A stretch of 56,645 nt of DNA from a virus, in IMG/VR virus record IMGVR_UViG_3300021354_000516, positions 1-56,645 of that record. One strand, 5' to 3'. This document shows, piece by piece, positions 7,489 to 16,316 of the stretch. Position numbers and translations under genes: made by a program. The notes under the pieces are model-generated. The model did not search any database. It saw nothing but the letters and a program-made list of their open reading frames with translations, and had not been told where the DNA came from. Positions within the stretch are counted from its first letter, which is position 1, and each line of letters starts with the position of its first letter.

Positions 7489-7548
7489 GCTGATAGTTCC
7501 TTATAACTGTTAGAATCGATGGATATTCAAGTATCGCGATCGATACTT
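7489..7548 (-). other. Conserved 5' leader of the HNH gene with hairpin
   Basis: The leader between the late-promoter start and the HNH ATG contains AAGTATCG-CGAT-CGATACTT (perfect 8-bp arms, 7529-7548) and ends in AAGGAACTATCAGC directly before the ATG. The same leader recurs at 28293-28349 without an HNH gene. Its conservation implies that it moves with the endonuclease gene or regulates it. Confidence 0.55.
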
Positions 7549-7549
7549 T

Positions 7550-7557
7550 TATTTATT
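7550..7557 (-). promoter_or_regulatory. Late promoter box of the HNH gene
   Basis: AATAAATA on the minus strand sits 6 nt before the hairpin-forming leader. T4 homing endonuclease genes also commonly have a late promoter and a structured leader, so the arrangement is typical. Confidence 0.5.
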
Positions 7558-7629
7558 CATAATTTAAAATCTACGCCCTTTTTCTCCCCTTTAAAATTTT
7601 TAAAATTCCAATGAAAATTTTTGATTAAC

Positions 7630-7637
7630 ACTAAATA
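7630..7637 (+). promoter_or_regulatory. Late promoter box for tail sheath operon
   Basis: ACTAAATA lies 34 nt before the sheath ATG, followed by a leader containing TTAGGAG, a normal ribosome site. This is the leadered version of the late promoter, in contrast to the 5-nt spacing at 11729 or 16317. Confidence 0.6.
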
Positions 7638-7671
7638 CTGCTGACAAAACCATAATTAGGAGATAAACTAA

Positions 7672-10600
7672 ATGGCTACACCACTTCAATCACCGGGCGT
7701 ACAAGTTTCAATAATAAATGAAAGCTTTTATACCCCAGCGGCACCAGGAACAGTTCCGCTAATTTTCGTTGCTTCGGCAAGTAATAAATTAAATCCTTCA
7801 GGAGCAACAGCCGTTGGCACAGCTCCAGTAAATGAAGGTAAAGTTTACCTAATAACAAGCCAAAGAGATCTTGTTGATACATTTGGCACACCATTGTTTT
7901 ACACTGATTCTTCAGGTAATCCGATACATGGTGGAGAATTAAACGAATATGGCTTACAAGCAGCTTATTCATTACTTGGTGTAAGTTCAGCAGCTTATGT
8001 TGTTCGTGCTCCAATTGATTTAGCTAGTTTAGTAGCAAAATCAAGTGCACCAGCAGGAGATCCAGCAGATGGTAGTTATTGGGTCAACACCGCTGACTCA
8101 TTATTTGGTATTTTTGAATGGAACAAGGTAAAAGGCACATTTACAAATAAAGTTCCACTTATAATAGATGATACTAATGCAAGTTTAAATTACAATAGCA
8201 ATGCACCTAAATCAAGTTTTGGTTTAGTTGGACAATACTGTATAGTGTTAAATCAACCAACTGTATCTGTTGATGATTCAGTAGTAACGGTATTCTATAA
8301 AAATTCAGATGCTAACTGGGTTGAAGTTGGTTCACATCATGACTCTTCTTTTACAACAAACAGTGCTAATTCAACTTTTATCAGTACAACTTGGTCAACC
8401 AGTCAACCTGCTGTAGTAGGAACCGGTACACCAAGTTCTGTTTCAATTAATAATAGTTCAACATTTACTATTAACGGAACAACTGTTGGAATTGCAAACA
8501 GTGATTCAGTTTCAGTAATTGCAGGAAAAATTAATGGTGCATTCCATACAACTGCAGGTGTTGGTGCAAAAGTAATAAAAGGTGCATTAGCATTATACTT
8601 AGATTCGTATAAAGCAAGTTCTTTTACACTTGCAGTATCAACTGATCTAGTAACTTCATTAGGAATTAGTTCAGGAACATATACTGCTCCTTCATTATTT
8701 GTTGGTCCACATACACAATATCCAGATTTTAGTTTAAAATCATCAGGTTCATTGTATTTAAAAACTACTTCACCAAATGAAGGTGCTAGTTGGATTGTTA
8801 AACAATGGTTAGCTACTTCAAATGCATTTAATACTGTAAAAGCTCCGATATATTCAAATGTAACAGCCGCAACTTATCAATTAGATAAAGTAGGTGGTGG
8901 AGCAAATATTCCAGTTGGAACAGTTTTTGTTGAAAGCAATTTTAACCATGGAGATAATTCTTCATCAACAAGTGTGATATTAGGAAATTTCAAAGTTCAA
9001 AGACGTGTTGCTGTAACTCCGACAACTATCACAGGTGCAGTTCATAATAACGCTGTAGCAATTTCAACTGCAACGTTGAAAATTGAAACAAGTTCTGCTG
9101 GTATTTCAGGTTATGTAAACACAGGAACTTTAACAATTCAAGGTTCATCAGATGGTTTAAATGCAGTTGTTAATGCAATTAACAATTCCGGAATTGAAAA
9201 TTTAGTTGCTACATTAAATGACGCTGGTACAGATTTGTATTCAGTTTCAATTAAACACACAGAAGGCGGAGAAATTCGTTTTACTGATAATGCAAATGTA
9301 TTAGGAACTGTTGGTTTTAGTAATTCAACATCTAATTTTTATTCATTAGATGCAGCGATTGAACCTTCAAAAGCAACACATCGTGCAAGTAATTGGAAAC
9401 CATTAACATTTACAGCATCTGATGTTGCACCAAGTACAACTCCTGCAAATGGACAATTATGGTATAGTTCGATTGTTGACCAAGTTGATATTATGGTACA
9501 CAACGGAAGTGATTGGAAAGGTTACCGAACTGTATATCCAGCTACAGATATCAATGGTCCAATAATAAGTGCTTCAGAACCAACAAAACAAAGTGACGGA
9601 ATAACAGATCTTGTAAATGGTGATATTTGGATAAGCACTGCTGATATTGAACGTTATGGTAAAGACATTTATGTTTATAATGGCTCTTCTTTAACATGGA
9701 TTCTTCAAGATACAACAGATCAAACTTCTCCAACCGGTTGGTTATTTGCAGATGCACGTTGGGCAACAAGTGGTCAAGCAACTTCTGCTAGTTCGATTAA
9801 AGATTTATTGTTATCTGACTATGTTGATCCAGATGCTCCAGATCAAGCTGAATATCCACGCGGTATGAGATTATGGAACTTACGTCGTTCAGGATTTAAT
9901 GTTAAACGTTTTGAAACAAATTATATTGATATTAATGCAAATGATGGTAAAAACTTACGTTATCAAAATGATCCGTTAAGTGATTATAATGTTAATCGTT
10001 GGGTTTCAGTAAGTCCTAATAATGCAGATGGTTCAGGAACATTTGGTCGCCATGCACAACGTTCATTTGTTGTTTCATCATTTAAATCAGTAATTGATAG
10101 TAACATATCAGCGCGTGATACTGATACATTAACATTTAATTTAATTGCAACACCTGGTTATCCAGAAGCAATTCAAAACATGGTATTGTTAAACGTTGAT
10201 CGTGGGTTAACTGCGTTTGTTATTGGTGATACTTCTTTCCGTTTAAAACCAACAGGTACTGATTTAGTAAATTATGGATTAAACAGAAACGGTGCTTTTG
10301 ATAACGGTGATGAAGGTCTTGTATCATATAATGAATACCTAGCTGCATTTTATCCAAGTGGTTACACTAATGACTTATCAGGAAATTACATTGTAGTTCC
10401 GCCAAGTCATATGATGTTACGTACTATTGCGTTAAGTGATCAAAAAAGTTATCCTTGGTTTGCACCAGCAGGTGTACGTCGAGGTGTAATTGACAATGCA
10501 ACATCAGTCGGTTATCTTGAAAATGGTGAATTTAAAGCAACTGCATTGCCAGAAAGTATTCGTAATGTAATGGCACAAAATGGTCATATTAATCCAATTG

Positions 10601-11001
10601 CAACAATTACAGGTGCTGGTATTATTAACTTTGGTCAATATACTCGTGCAAATGCAGCAAGTTCATTAGATCGAATCAACGTAGCACGTTTAGTAGCGCA
10701 TTTACGTCGTCAGTTAGATATTTTAGCTCGTCCGTTCTTATTTGAACCGAATGATAAAATTACACGTAATGAAATCAAAAATGCAGTACAAAAACTATTA
10801 CTTGAATTAGTTGGACAACGTGCATTGTATGATTTTATTGTAGTTTGTGACGAATCAAATAACACACCTGCAAGAATTGACCGCAGTGAATTATGGGTAG
10901 ATGTTGCTATTGAGCCAGTTAAGGCGGTAGAATTTATCTACATCCCAGTGCGCTTAGTTAACACTGGTGCTATTAAAGCTGGATCATTCACTCTAGCTTA
11001 A
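7672..11001 (+). CDS. 18: Contractile tail sheath protein gp18
   Basis: The N-terminus (SPGVQVSIINESF, then DLVDTFGTP and a YGLQAAYSLLG-VVRA stretch) and the C-terminus (FLFEPNDKITRNEIKNAVQK, LLELVGQRALYDF, VCDESNNTP, IEPVKAVEFIYIPVRL) are those of gp18 tail sheath proteins. The protein is 1109 aa against 659 in T4. The extra length is a large middle insertion rich in Ser and Thr, with three related segments of the form P-x-GxxW-...-NGSxW (near residues 139-160, 590-620 and 645-680). These would be displayed on the outside of the sheath. An AGGAG site precedes the ATG. It is followed after 30 nt by the tail tube gene. Confidence 0.9.
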   Translation: MATPLQSPGVQVSIINESFYTPAAPGTVPLIFVASASNKLNPSGATAVGTAPVNEGKVYLITSQRDLVDTFGTPLFYTDSSGNPIHGGELNEYGLQAAYSLLGVSSAAYVVRAPIDLASLVAKSSAPAGDPADGSYWVNTADSLFGIFEWNKVKGTFTNKVPLIIDDTNASLNYNSNAPKSSFGLVGQYCIVLNQPTVSVDDSVVTVFYKNSDANWVEVGSHHDSSFTTNSANSTFISTTWSTSQPAVVGTGTPSSVSINNSSTFTINGTTVGIANSDSVSVIAGKINGAFHTTAGVGAKVIKGALALYLDSYKASSFTLAVSTDLVTSLGISSGTYTAPSLFVGPHTQYPDFSLKSSGSLYLKTTSPNEGASWIVKQWLATSNAFNTVKAPIYSNVTAATYQLDKVGGGANIPVGTVFVESNFNHGDNSSSTSVILGNFKVQRRVAVTPTTITGAVHNNAVAISTATLKIETSSAGISGYVNTGTLTIQGSSDGLNAVVNAINNSGIENLVATLNDAGTDLYSVSIKHTEGGEIRFTDNANVLGTVGFSNSTSNFYSLDAAIEPSKATHRASNWKPLTFTASDVAPSTTPANGQLWYSSIVDQVDIMVHNGSDWKGYRTVYPATDINGPIISASEPTKQSDGITDLVNGDIWISTADIERYGKDIYVYNGSSLTWILQDTTDQTSPTGWLFADARWATSGQATSASSIKDLLLSDYVDPDAPDQAEYPRGMRLWNLRRSGFNVKRFETNYIDINANDGKNLRYQNDPLSDYNVNRWVSVSPNNADGSGTFGRHAQRSFVVSSFKSVIDSNISARDTDTLTFNLIATPGYPEAIQNMVLLNVDRGLTAFVIGDTSFRLKPTGTDLVNYGLNRNGAFDNGDEGLVSYNEYLAAFYPSGYTNDLSGNYIVVPPSHMMLRTIALSDQKSYPWFAPAGVRRGVIDNATSVGYLENGEFKATALPESIRNVMAQNGHINPIATITGAGIINFGQYTRANAASSLDRINVARLVAHLRRQLDILARPFLFEPNDKITRNEIKNAVQKLLLELVGQRALYDFIVVCDESNNTPARIDRSELWVDVAIEPVKAVEFIYIPVRLVNTGAIKAGSFTLA

Positions 11002-11031
11002 TGAGAAAAATAAAGAACAAGGAGCATTATA

Positions 11032-11658
11032 ATGCCAGTAGCAAGTTTAAGTAAATTAACAGTTCCATTACCAGCCGGTCAGAGTGCATCTAACCAAGGC
11101 TTGTTAATGCCAAAATTGAAGTATCGCTTTAGGGTGACACTTCAAAACTTTGGTGTTACAAGTCCTACAACTGAGATCACAAAGCAGGTAATGAACGTAA
11201 CTCGTCCAGAAGTTTCATTTGAACAAATAACTTTAGATGTGTATAACAGCAAGATTAAACTTGCTGGAAAACATTCTTGGTCAGACTTAACATTAACTGT
11301 ACGTGATGATGTATCAGGTGCAGTCAGTAAATTAGTCGGTGAACAAGTTCAAAAACAATTTGACTTTTTTGAACAATCAAGTGCTGCATCAGGAATTGAT
11401 TATAAATTTACAACAGTGATTGAAATTTTAGATGGTGGTAACGGAGCATTTGAACCAAATGTATTAGAAGCATTTGAATGTGAAGGTTGCTATGTGAACA
11501 AAGTTACATATCAAGGTGGTGATTATACATCAAATGATCCATTAGATATTGCATTAACAATATCATTTGATAATGCGATTCAAACAAATGCTTCTGGCAA
11601 TCCAATCGGAATTGGCCAGAACGTTGGTCGTTCGATCCGTACATTAGCAACAGGCTAA
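11032..11658 (+). CDS. 19: Tail tube protein gp19
   Basis: The 208-aa protein begins MPVASLSKLTVPLPAG and then has LMPKLKYRFRVTLQNFG, VTRPEVSFEQITLDVYNSKIK, a KHSWSDLTLTVRDD motif and C-terminal strands ending IALTISFDNAIQ, typical of T4-like gp19. Hexameric rings of this protein stack to form the inner tube for DNA passage. It directly follows the sheath gene with an AAGGAGC ribosome site, and is followed by a strong terminator, so gp18 and gp19 form one late transcription unit. Confidence 0.92.
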   Translation: MPVASLSKLTVPLPAGQSASNQGLLMPKLKYRFRVTLQNFGVTSPTTEITKQVMNVTRPEVSFEQITLDVYNSKIKLAGKHSWSDLTLTVRDDVSGAVSKLVGEQVQKQFDFFEQSSAASGIDYKFTTVIEILDGGNGAFEPNVLEAFECEGCYVNKVTYQGGDYTSNDPLDIALTISFDNAIQTNASGNPIGIGQNVGRSIRTLATG

Positions 11659-11681
11659 TTTACCTAAGTTTAACAACCAAA

Positions 11682-11712
11682 AAGACCCTGCCGACAAACA
11701 GGGTCTTTTTTT
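11682..11712 (+). terminator. Rho-independent terminator after gp19
   Basis: AAGACCCTG (11682-11690) and CAGGGTCTT (11699-11707) form a perfect 9-bp stem with an 8-nt loop, followed by five more T residues. The late-promoter box of the next gene starts 4 bp later. Confidence 0.92.
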
Positions 11713-11715
11713 ATG

Positions 11716-11723
11716 ACTAAATA
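11716..11723 (+). promoter_or_regulatory. Late promoter box, leaderless spacing
   Basis: ACTAAATA is followed by ATGCT and then the ATG at 11729, again the 5-nt spacing with no ribosome site. It restarts transcription directly after the gp19 terminator. Confidence 0.7.
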
Positions 11724-11728
11724 ATGCT

Positions 11729-13393
11729 ATGCCATCAATCGGATCCTATCTTCAACCAGTATTAAACACTGGTATACAAATGAAAGACTTTGCTCACGCA
11801 AGTCGACTTTATGCTGACAACGTTTTTGCACTTGCGCCTAAAGCAGGTTGGTTATATTACGTTGTATTTGATATTGAACCTGACGCAATTACTGATCAAC
11901 AATGGGCAAACCAACAACGAGTTAGTGAAGTTGGAATGTTAGTTAAAAGTGCCGATCTTCCTAAATTTAGTGTTCAAACAGAAGTTGTTAATCAATATAA
12001 TAGAAAAACTGTTATACAAAAAGGTATTAATTATAACCCGTTAAACATTACAATGCATGATGATCAATCAAATGTTGTACATAATATGTGGCTAAATTAT
12101 TACAGATATTATTATGCAGATTCAACCTGGGGCGGAAATGGTCCGATCGGAACTGCAAGAGATAATACTCCAGGAGCATATCAAAATAACAAGTATCTTC
12201 CTTCAAATGATTTGTTTACTCCTACAAATTATGGATTAAATTCACAATTAACCGTAGCACCATTTTTTAGAAGTATAACAATTTACCAACTTAATAGAAA
12301 AATATTTACAAGTTTTAAATTAATAAATCCACTCATTGCTTCATGGGAGCATGATAAATTAGATCAAACTTCAGGTAATAGATTAGCAGAAAGTAGAATG
12401 AGTGTTGCGTATGAAGCAGTTTTTTATGGAACAGGAAAAGTTAAAAAAGATAATCCTACAGGATTTGCAATGTTTCATTATGATACAAGTCCAAGTCCGT
12501 TAAGTTTAGCAGGTGGCGGAAATAATAGTATTTTTGGACCAGGTGGTATTATTCCTGGAGCACTTGAGATTTTTGGAGATGTTAGTAATATTCTTAATCC
12601 AAATGAATCAACAAGTCCGTTAAGTCTATTAGGAACAGTACTTAAAGGTGCAAGTTTAGTTAAAAATATTAAAAGTGTTACAAAAGATAGTCTTCGTGCT
12701 GAAGGATACAAAATCATAAATGGAACTTTGAGAAATATTTCTCAAGGTGGTTTAAATGGGTTAGGAGTTAATCTTAATTTAAACAAAGGAAATAATTATG
12801 TAACTGCGGGACAATTTTTAGGAACACCAGTTGCTGTTGTTACTGCTGCTGCAATTGCTCAAGAATTTAGTCAAGGTGCTAACGGATTATTACCAACTTC
12901 TGCTAATCCAAAAGATATAAGCATAAGTGTTTCTCAAAATATCGCAAATGCACGTGCTGCTATTAATAATTCAGCGCCAACTCTTGCTTCATCTGATACA
13001 ACTCCGTCAGGAACTACACCATCTGCAGGAACATATTTTTCACTTCCGAAACCATTAACAAATACAGCTCCGTTTTCAGCAGCAAATATCAATCAATTTA
13101 GTTCAGTTAATGATGTAAATAGTGCTCTTCAAAATTTACAAACAAACTGGTCTTCTGATAATGATTATGTTTCGAGTCAAATTCCGAATTCAACTGATGT
13201 TTCTAATAGATTGAATAATGCAACAAATTATACAGAATATTCAGCAATTAAGACTGATGCAATAGCTGCATTAAATGCATCAACGGATTTACAAAATAGT
13301 GTTGATGCAAAGTATCAAGCAGAGTATGATCGTCTTAGTTCGTTACAAGCTGAACTAACAAACAATATATCAAAAAGAAATACATTAGCATAA
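11729..13393 (+). CDS. Tail-tube-related virion protein (gp54/gp19-like N-terminus)
   Basis: The 554-aa protein has an N-terminal domain with YVVFDIEPDAI, MLVKSADLPKFSVQTEVVNQYNR, a GINYNPLNITMHDD motif and MWLNYYRYYYADS. This is the tube-domain pattern shared by gp19, gp54 and gp48 in T4-like phages. A family with this N-terminus is common after gp19 in cyanophages and is usually annotated as a structural protein or baseplate tube initiator. The remaining 350 residues are Gly-, Asn- and Ser-rich and end in a predicted coiled coil (AKYQAEYDRLSSLQAEL). It lies first in an operon leading to gp4 and the terminases. The exact tail position is inferred. Confidence 0.6.
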   Translation: MPSIGSYLQPVLNTGIQMKDFAHASRLYADNVFALAPKAGWLYYVVFDIEPDAITDQQWANQQRVSEVGMLVKSADLPKFSVQTEVVNQYNRKTVIQKGINYNPLNITMHDDQSNVVHNMWLNYYRYYYADSTWGGNGPIGTARDNTPGAYQNNKYLPSNDLFTPTNYGLNSQLTVAPFFRSITIYQLNRKIFTSFKLINPLIASWEHDKLDQTSGNRLAESRMSVAYEAVFYGTGKVKKDNPTGFAMFHYDTSPSPLSLAGGGNNSIFGPGGIIPGALEIFGDVSNILNPNESTSPLSLLGTVLKGASLVKNIKSVTKDSLRAEGYKIINGTLRNISQGGLNGLGVNLNLNKGNNYVTAGQFLGTPVAVVTAAAIAQEFSQGANGLLPTSANPKDISISVSQNIANARAAINNSAPTLASSDTTPSGTTPSAGTYFSLPKPLTNTAPFSAANINQFSSVNDVNSALQNLQTNWSSDNDYVSSQIPNSTDVSNRLNNATNYTEYSAIKTDAIAALNASTDLQNSVDAKYQAEYDRLSSLQAELTNNISKRNTLA

Positions 13394-13396
13394 CTT

Positions 13397-13777
13397 ATGA
13401 CAACATATTATAATAATCTTCCACAATCAACAAACTCAAAAAGCAGTGATAAAGGAACTTTACAGGTTTTTGATGCATATACTACTGCGCCATTAAATAT
13501 TGATTCTACAACATATGATGTTATGATCGGATATTTTAGTTCAAGAGGGTTCGGTGAAGATGCGTCACGTAGTATGGCTTATATTATTATCAAACAAGCA
13601 ACTCTTGATAATTATAATCCATTTGATTTAATCGAAACAATGAAAGGATTAACTGATGTTGAAATTAGTGGATTAATTACAGAAATTTTAAACTACAATA
13701 GATTTAAAACAAGTAGTTTAGGAACTGCAAGTCCTTTTTCACCGGTTGACGAAGTTGCAAGGAATATTATTGCATGA
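13397..13777 (+). CDS. Hypothetical virion-associated protein
   Basis: The 126-aa product follows the tube-related gene after 3 nt and overlaps gp4 by 4 nt (ATGA). The middle (YDVMIGYFSSRGFGEDASRSMAYIIIKQA) and C-terminal helices (NPFDLIETMKGLTDVEISGLITEILNYNRFKTSSLG) form a conserved pattern I associate with uncharacterised proteins at this position in T4-like marine phages. The operon position suggests a tail or head-completion role. No catalytic motif is visible. Confidence 0.6.
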   Translation: MTTYYNNLPQSTNSKSSDKGTLQVFDAYTTAPLNIDSTTYDVMIGYFSSRGFGEDASRSMAYIIIKQATLDNYNPFDLIETMKGLTDVEISGLITEILNYNRFKTSSLGTASPFSPVDEVARNIIA

Positions 13778-14220
13778 GTTTAAAATTTGCTCAAGGAACT
13801 TATAAGTTAAAGAATCCAGAGAAATATATCGGGATAGGTGAACCAAGATATCGTAGTTCTTGGGAATTTGCAGTAATGAAAATGTTAGACGAAAATGCTG
13901 GTATTCAACAATGGGCAAGTGAATCAATTAAGATCCCTTATCGTGATCCATTAACCGGTAAACATACCGTATATGTTCCTGATTTCTTAGTAACATATAT
14001 CGATAGTAAACAACATAAACATGCAGAACTTTGGGAAGTAAAACCAAAAAGCCAAACAGTATTAGAATCTGTTGGAAAAAACAAATATAACCAAGCTCAC
14101 TATATTAAAAATCAAGCCAAGTGGCAAGTTGCAAGACAATGGGCTGCAAAACAAGGGCTTGCTTTTCGAATTATAACCGAAGAGGATATTTTTCATATGG
14201 GCGGCAATAAACGAAAATAA
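13774..14220 (+). CDS. 4: Head completion protein gp4
   Basis: The 148-aa protein, close to T4 gp4 in length (150 aa), has YRSSWEFAVMKMLDENAGIQQW, SESIKIPYRDPLTG, a VYVPDFLVTY strand and ELWEVKPKSQ. This layout (E...PD...ExK) is the PD-(D/E)XK-like fold of gp4, which acts late in head maturation and is needed for capsid stability and head-tail joining. It starts inside the end of the previous gene and is followed 4 nt later by the small terminase gene. Confidence 0.85.
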   Translation: MSLKFAQGTYKLKNPEKYIGIGEPRYRSSWEFAVMKMLDENAGIQQWASESIKIPYRDPLTGKHTVYVPDFLVTYIDSKQHKHAELWEVKPKSQTVLESVGKNKYNQAHYIKNQAKWQVARQWAAKQGLAFRIITEEDIFHMGGNKRK

Positions 14221-14224
14221 AATT

Positions 14225-14707
14225 ATGACTAAAAAATTAGAACAATTATTAGATTTACCGAGTGCTCAAGAGCCTGAAATTATTGCTCCTCCGCCTAAAA
14301 AAGAAAAAACTCAAGTTATTAATTTGCAGAATCAATTAGAAGAATTTGATAAAATTAGTGCCGCACTTCCTAAAGTTAAAGGATTAGGTGATATAAGTGA
14401 TGCAGAATTAGATCAACTTGCATTAAAAGCAGAATCAGCATTTGATAACTTAATGGATCTTGGCATGAATGTCGAAGCAAGATACGGAAGTCGTATGTTT
14501 GAAGTAGCCGGTAATATGCTTAAAACAGCAGTAGATGCTAAATCTGCAAAGATTGATAAAAAGTTAAAGATGGTTGAACTTCAACTGAAGAAGTTAGCTA
14601 TTGATAAAAAATCATCAAGTGTTGAGGAAGATCCTGTAGAAGGAAAAGGTTATATCATTACCGATCGTAACAGTCTTCTTGAAAAACTTAAAAATGTGAA
14701 TAAATAA
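14225..14707 (+). CDS. 16: Terminase small subunit gp16-like
   Basis: The 160-aa protein has a low-complexity acidic and Pro-rich N-terminus, then a helical core (ESAFDNLMDLGMNVEARYGSR, MFEVAGNMLKTAVDAKSAKIDKKLKMVELQLKKL) predicted to form a coiled-coil hairpin as in T4-like gp16, and a C-terminal segment GYIITDRNSLLEKL. gp16 regulates the large terminase during headful packaging. Position between gp4 and the large terminase supports the call. Sequence identity in this family is always low, so the assignment rests on architecture and context. Confidence 0.75.
   Translation: MTKKLEQLLDLPSAQEPEIIAPPPKKEKTQVINLQNQLEEFDKISAALPKVKGLGDISDAELDQLALKAESAFDNLMDLGMNVEARYGSRMFEVAGNMLKTAVDAKSAKIDKKLKMVELQLKKLAIDKKSSSVEEDPVEGKGYIITDRNSLLEKLKNVNK
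14699..14706 (+). promoter_or_regulatory. Late promoter box inside the end of gp16
   Basis: AATAAATA spans the end of gp16. The predicted start would leave a short leader carrying CAGGGAACT before the ATG at 14724, so this one uses a ribosome site. Confidence 0.5.
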
Positions 14708-14723
14708 TACACAGGGAACTATT

Positions 14724-15302
14724 ATGAATAAAACTTTTAAAGATTATTACTTAACAGAAAGCAAAAAGACTTTTGATTTTAAAGTTAAAATTGCCGGAGA
14801 AATTACTAATGAGCAAGAGGATACTCTTAAAGAACTATTAGCAAAATATCAGGTTGTTGCTTTTAAAAAAGCAAGTAAAACTCCAGTACAGGCATTACCA
14901 CTTGATTTTCCACGTTTAACAAATACAGAAGTTAATATTTGGGAAGTAAGCTTAAATTATCCTGTTGCTAGTTGGGAATTACAGAATTATATAGGTAACG
15001 GTTTAAAAATTATCGAACAACAAATTGTTGTACGTAATCCACATGAACCATTAGAACAATATCAAGAACCAAGCGAACGTCGTGAAGGTGCGTTATTAAC
15101 TGATTCAGAATATAAAGAATCTCAAAATGTTGACAGTAAAGACTATTATGGCACTGAATATAATACCAGTCTTATAAAGACATTAAATGCTGAACTAAAA
15201 GCACAACATAAGGCTCGTGGTCAAGTTATTCCAAATGGTGATGACGGAAAGACCACCAATGAAATAGCACAAAATAACCAAAGCCCAGTAGGGTCAAAAT
15301 AA
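14724..15302 (+). CDS. Conserved hypothetical, probable head-associated protein
   Basis: The 192-aa protein begins MNKTFKDYYLTES, an N-terminal pattern (FK-YL-TE) that recurs in several head-associated proteins of marine T4-like phages and contains an L-x-E site of the type cut by the T4 prohead protease gp21. A mixed alpha-beta domain follows (FDFKVKIAGEITNEQEDTLKEL, TNTEVNIWEVSLNYPVASWEL) and then a hydrophilic tail. It is located between the terminase subunit genes with an AGGGAA ribosome site. A protease-processed internal or scaffold-associated role is inference. Confidence 0.55.
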   Translation: MNKTFKDYYLTESKKTFDFKVKIAGEITNEQEDTLKELLAKYQVVAFKKASKTPVQALPLDFPRLTNTEVNIWEVSLNYPVASWELQNYIGNGLKIIEQQIVVRNPHEPLEQYQEPSERREGALLTDSEYKESQNVDSKDYYGTEYNTSLIKTLNAELKAQHKARGQVIPNGDDGKTTNEIAQNNQSPVGSK

Positions 15303-15315
15303 GGAAAATATTATC

Positions 15316-16257
15316 ATGCAAATGGTTGACGTATTAAAAAGATTAGCTGAGTTAGATTCAACAAATCCTAACGTAGCAAAACCAACAATGCAAGCAGAAC
15401 AAAGTCTTGCTACTGTTTCAAACATTGAAAATAACCAAATTAATGAATGTGGTGCAATGATGGGCGGTATGGAACACCGTACTCCGGCAAGTTTTAGCAT
15501 CAATGCTTCAGCTGAAAGTGGTGATGAAGTTAGTTCAATGTTACGTGACATTATGAACTTAGCAGGTGTTAAACCAGCAAGTGACGAACCTGCATTTAGT
15601 GGCCATAATGAAATCGAACTAGGTAATCCAGGTGAAATTGAATTAGAACCAACAGCAGCACCGAGTACAGACGGTGAAGAAATGGGCGGTCTTATTAGTA
15701 TGATTGATAAGATGAATGGCCCAAGTGACGATGAATCAATATCAGATGAAGATCCATTATCAGGCGATAATGAATTTTCAGGCGATGACAATATCAGTGT
15801 TGCACAAGGTGATGTCGATAATGACGGTGATCACGATATTCACGATCATGAAGCTGAAAAAAGTCCAGTGGCAGATATGGCCGATGAAGTACGTGATATG
15901 GCAAGCGAACTTGCAGATGAAGGCCAAGATATTTCAGCAGGTTTTGATTCAGCTAGTACAACTCCAGATGAAAAAGTTGAACCACATCAATATGGCAATG
16001 ATCAAGTAACTCCAAAACCAGATGAACCAGTTAAAAAAGCAGGTGGCGGAAATCCATATACTGAATCAGTTAACGATGTTCAAGCACGTTTATTAAGAGA
16101 TTATCAAAAATTTGTTGCTGAAGGATATGATAGTCGAGATGCTTATGAGAAACATGATCCAAAACATCCTGACTTCAAAAAGAACTATGACAAATATAAA
16201 GCAAAAAAACCTGATGGAAAATTAGCCGATTTTATTGCTCATATGAAAAAGAAGTAA
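15316..16257 (+). CDS. Acidic conserved hypothetical with basic C-tail
   Basis: The 313-aa protein starts with a helix (DVLKRLAELDSTNPN), then a region with NQINECG-MMGGM, a long acidic low-complexity stretch (about residues 60-230, rich in D, E, S, G), and a basic C-terminus (YEKHDPKHPDFKKNYDKYKAKKPDGKLADFIAHMKKK in overview). The charge-polarised layout and position next to the terminase suggest a packaged internal protein or one handling DNA, but no domain is recognised. AAGGAAA precedes the ATG, and a terminator follows. Confidence 0.55.
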   Translation: MQMVDVLKRLAELDSTNPNVAKPTMQAEQSLATVSNIENNQINECGAMMGGMEHRTPASFSINASAESGDEVSSMLRDIMNLAGVKPASDEPAFSGHNEIELGNPGEIELEPTAAPSTDGEEMGGLISMIDKMNGPSDDESISDEDPLSGDNEFSGDDNISVAQGDVDNDGDHDIHDHEAEKSPVADMADEVRDMASELADEGQDISAGFDSASTTPDEKVEPHQYGNDQVTPKPDEPVKKAGGGNPYTESVNDVQARLLRDYQKFVAEGYDSRDAYEKHDPKHPDFKKNYDKYKAKKPDGKLADFIAHMKKK

Positions 16258-16274
16258 AAAATCCCCTTTCAATC

Positions 16275-16302
16275 AAATAGGCTCACCTGGGCCTATTTTT
16301 TT
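16275..16302 (+). terminator. Rho-independent terminator before the large terminase
   Basis: AAATAGGC (16275-16282) pairs with GCCTATTT (16291-16298) around an 8-nt loop, followed by T residues to 16302. It closes the operon that began at 11729. The large-terminase promoter box follows after 1 nt. Confidence 0.88.
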
Positions 16303-16303
16303 C

Positions 16304-16311
16304 ATTAAATA
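16304..16311 (+). promoter_or_regulatory. Late promoter box for large terminase, leaderless spacing
   Basis: ATTAAATA is followed by AAAGT and the ATG at 16317, the 5-nt spacing with no ribosome site. Confidence 0.7.
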
Positions 16312-16316
16312 AAAGT

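Noticed and set aside
7489-7560. tRNA or small RNA gene suggested by the hairpin-rich leader
   Set aside because: It does not fold as a cloverleaf; position, late box and ribosome site identify it as an mRNA leader.
14210-14224. GAAAATA with 5-nt spacing before the small terminase ATG
   Set aside because: The box lacks the TAAATA core and the gene is within a tightly packed operon; likely coincidence in AT-rich sequence.
15294-15791. 165-codon minus-strand frame opposite the acidic protein
   Set aside because: Antisense of a biased D/E/S-rich coding region; no ribosome site, and it lies inside a well-supported plus-strand operon.
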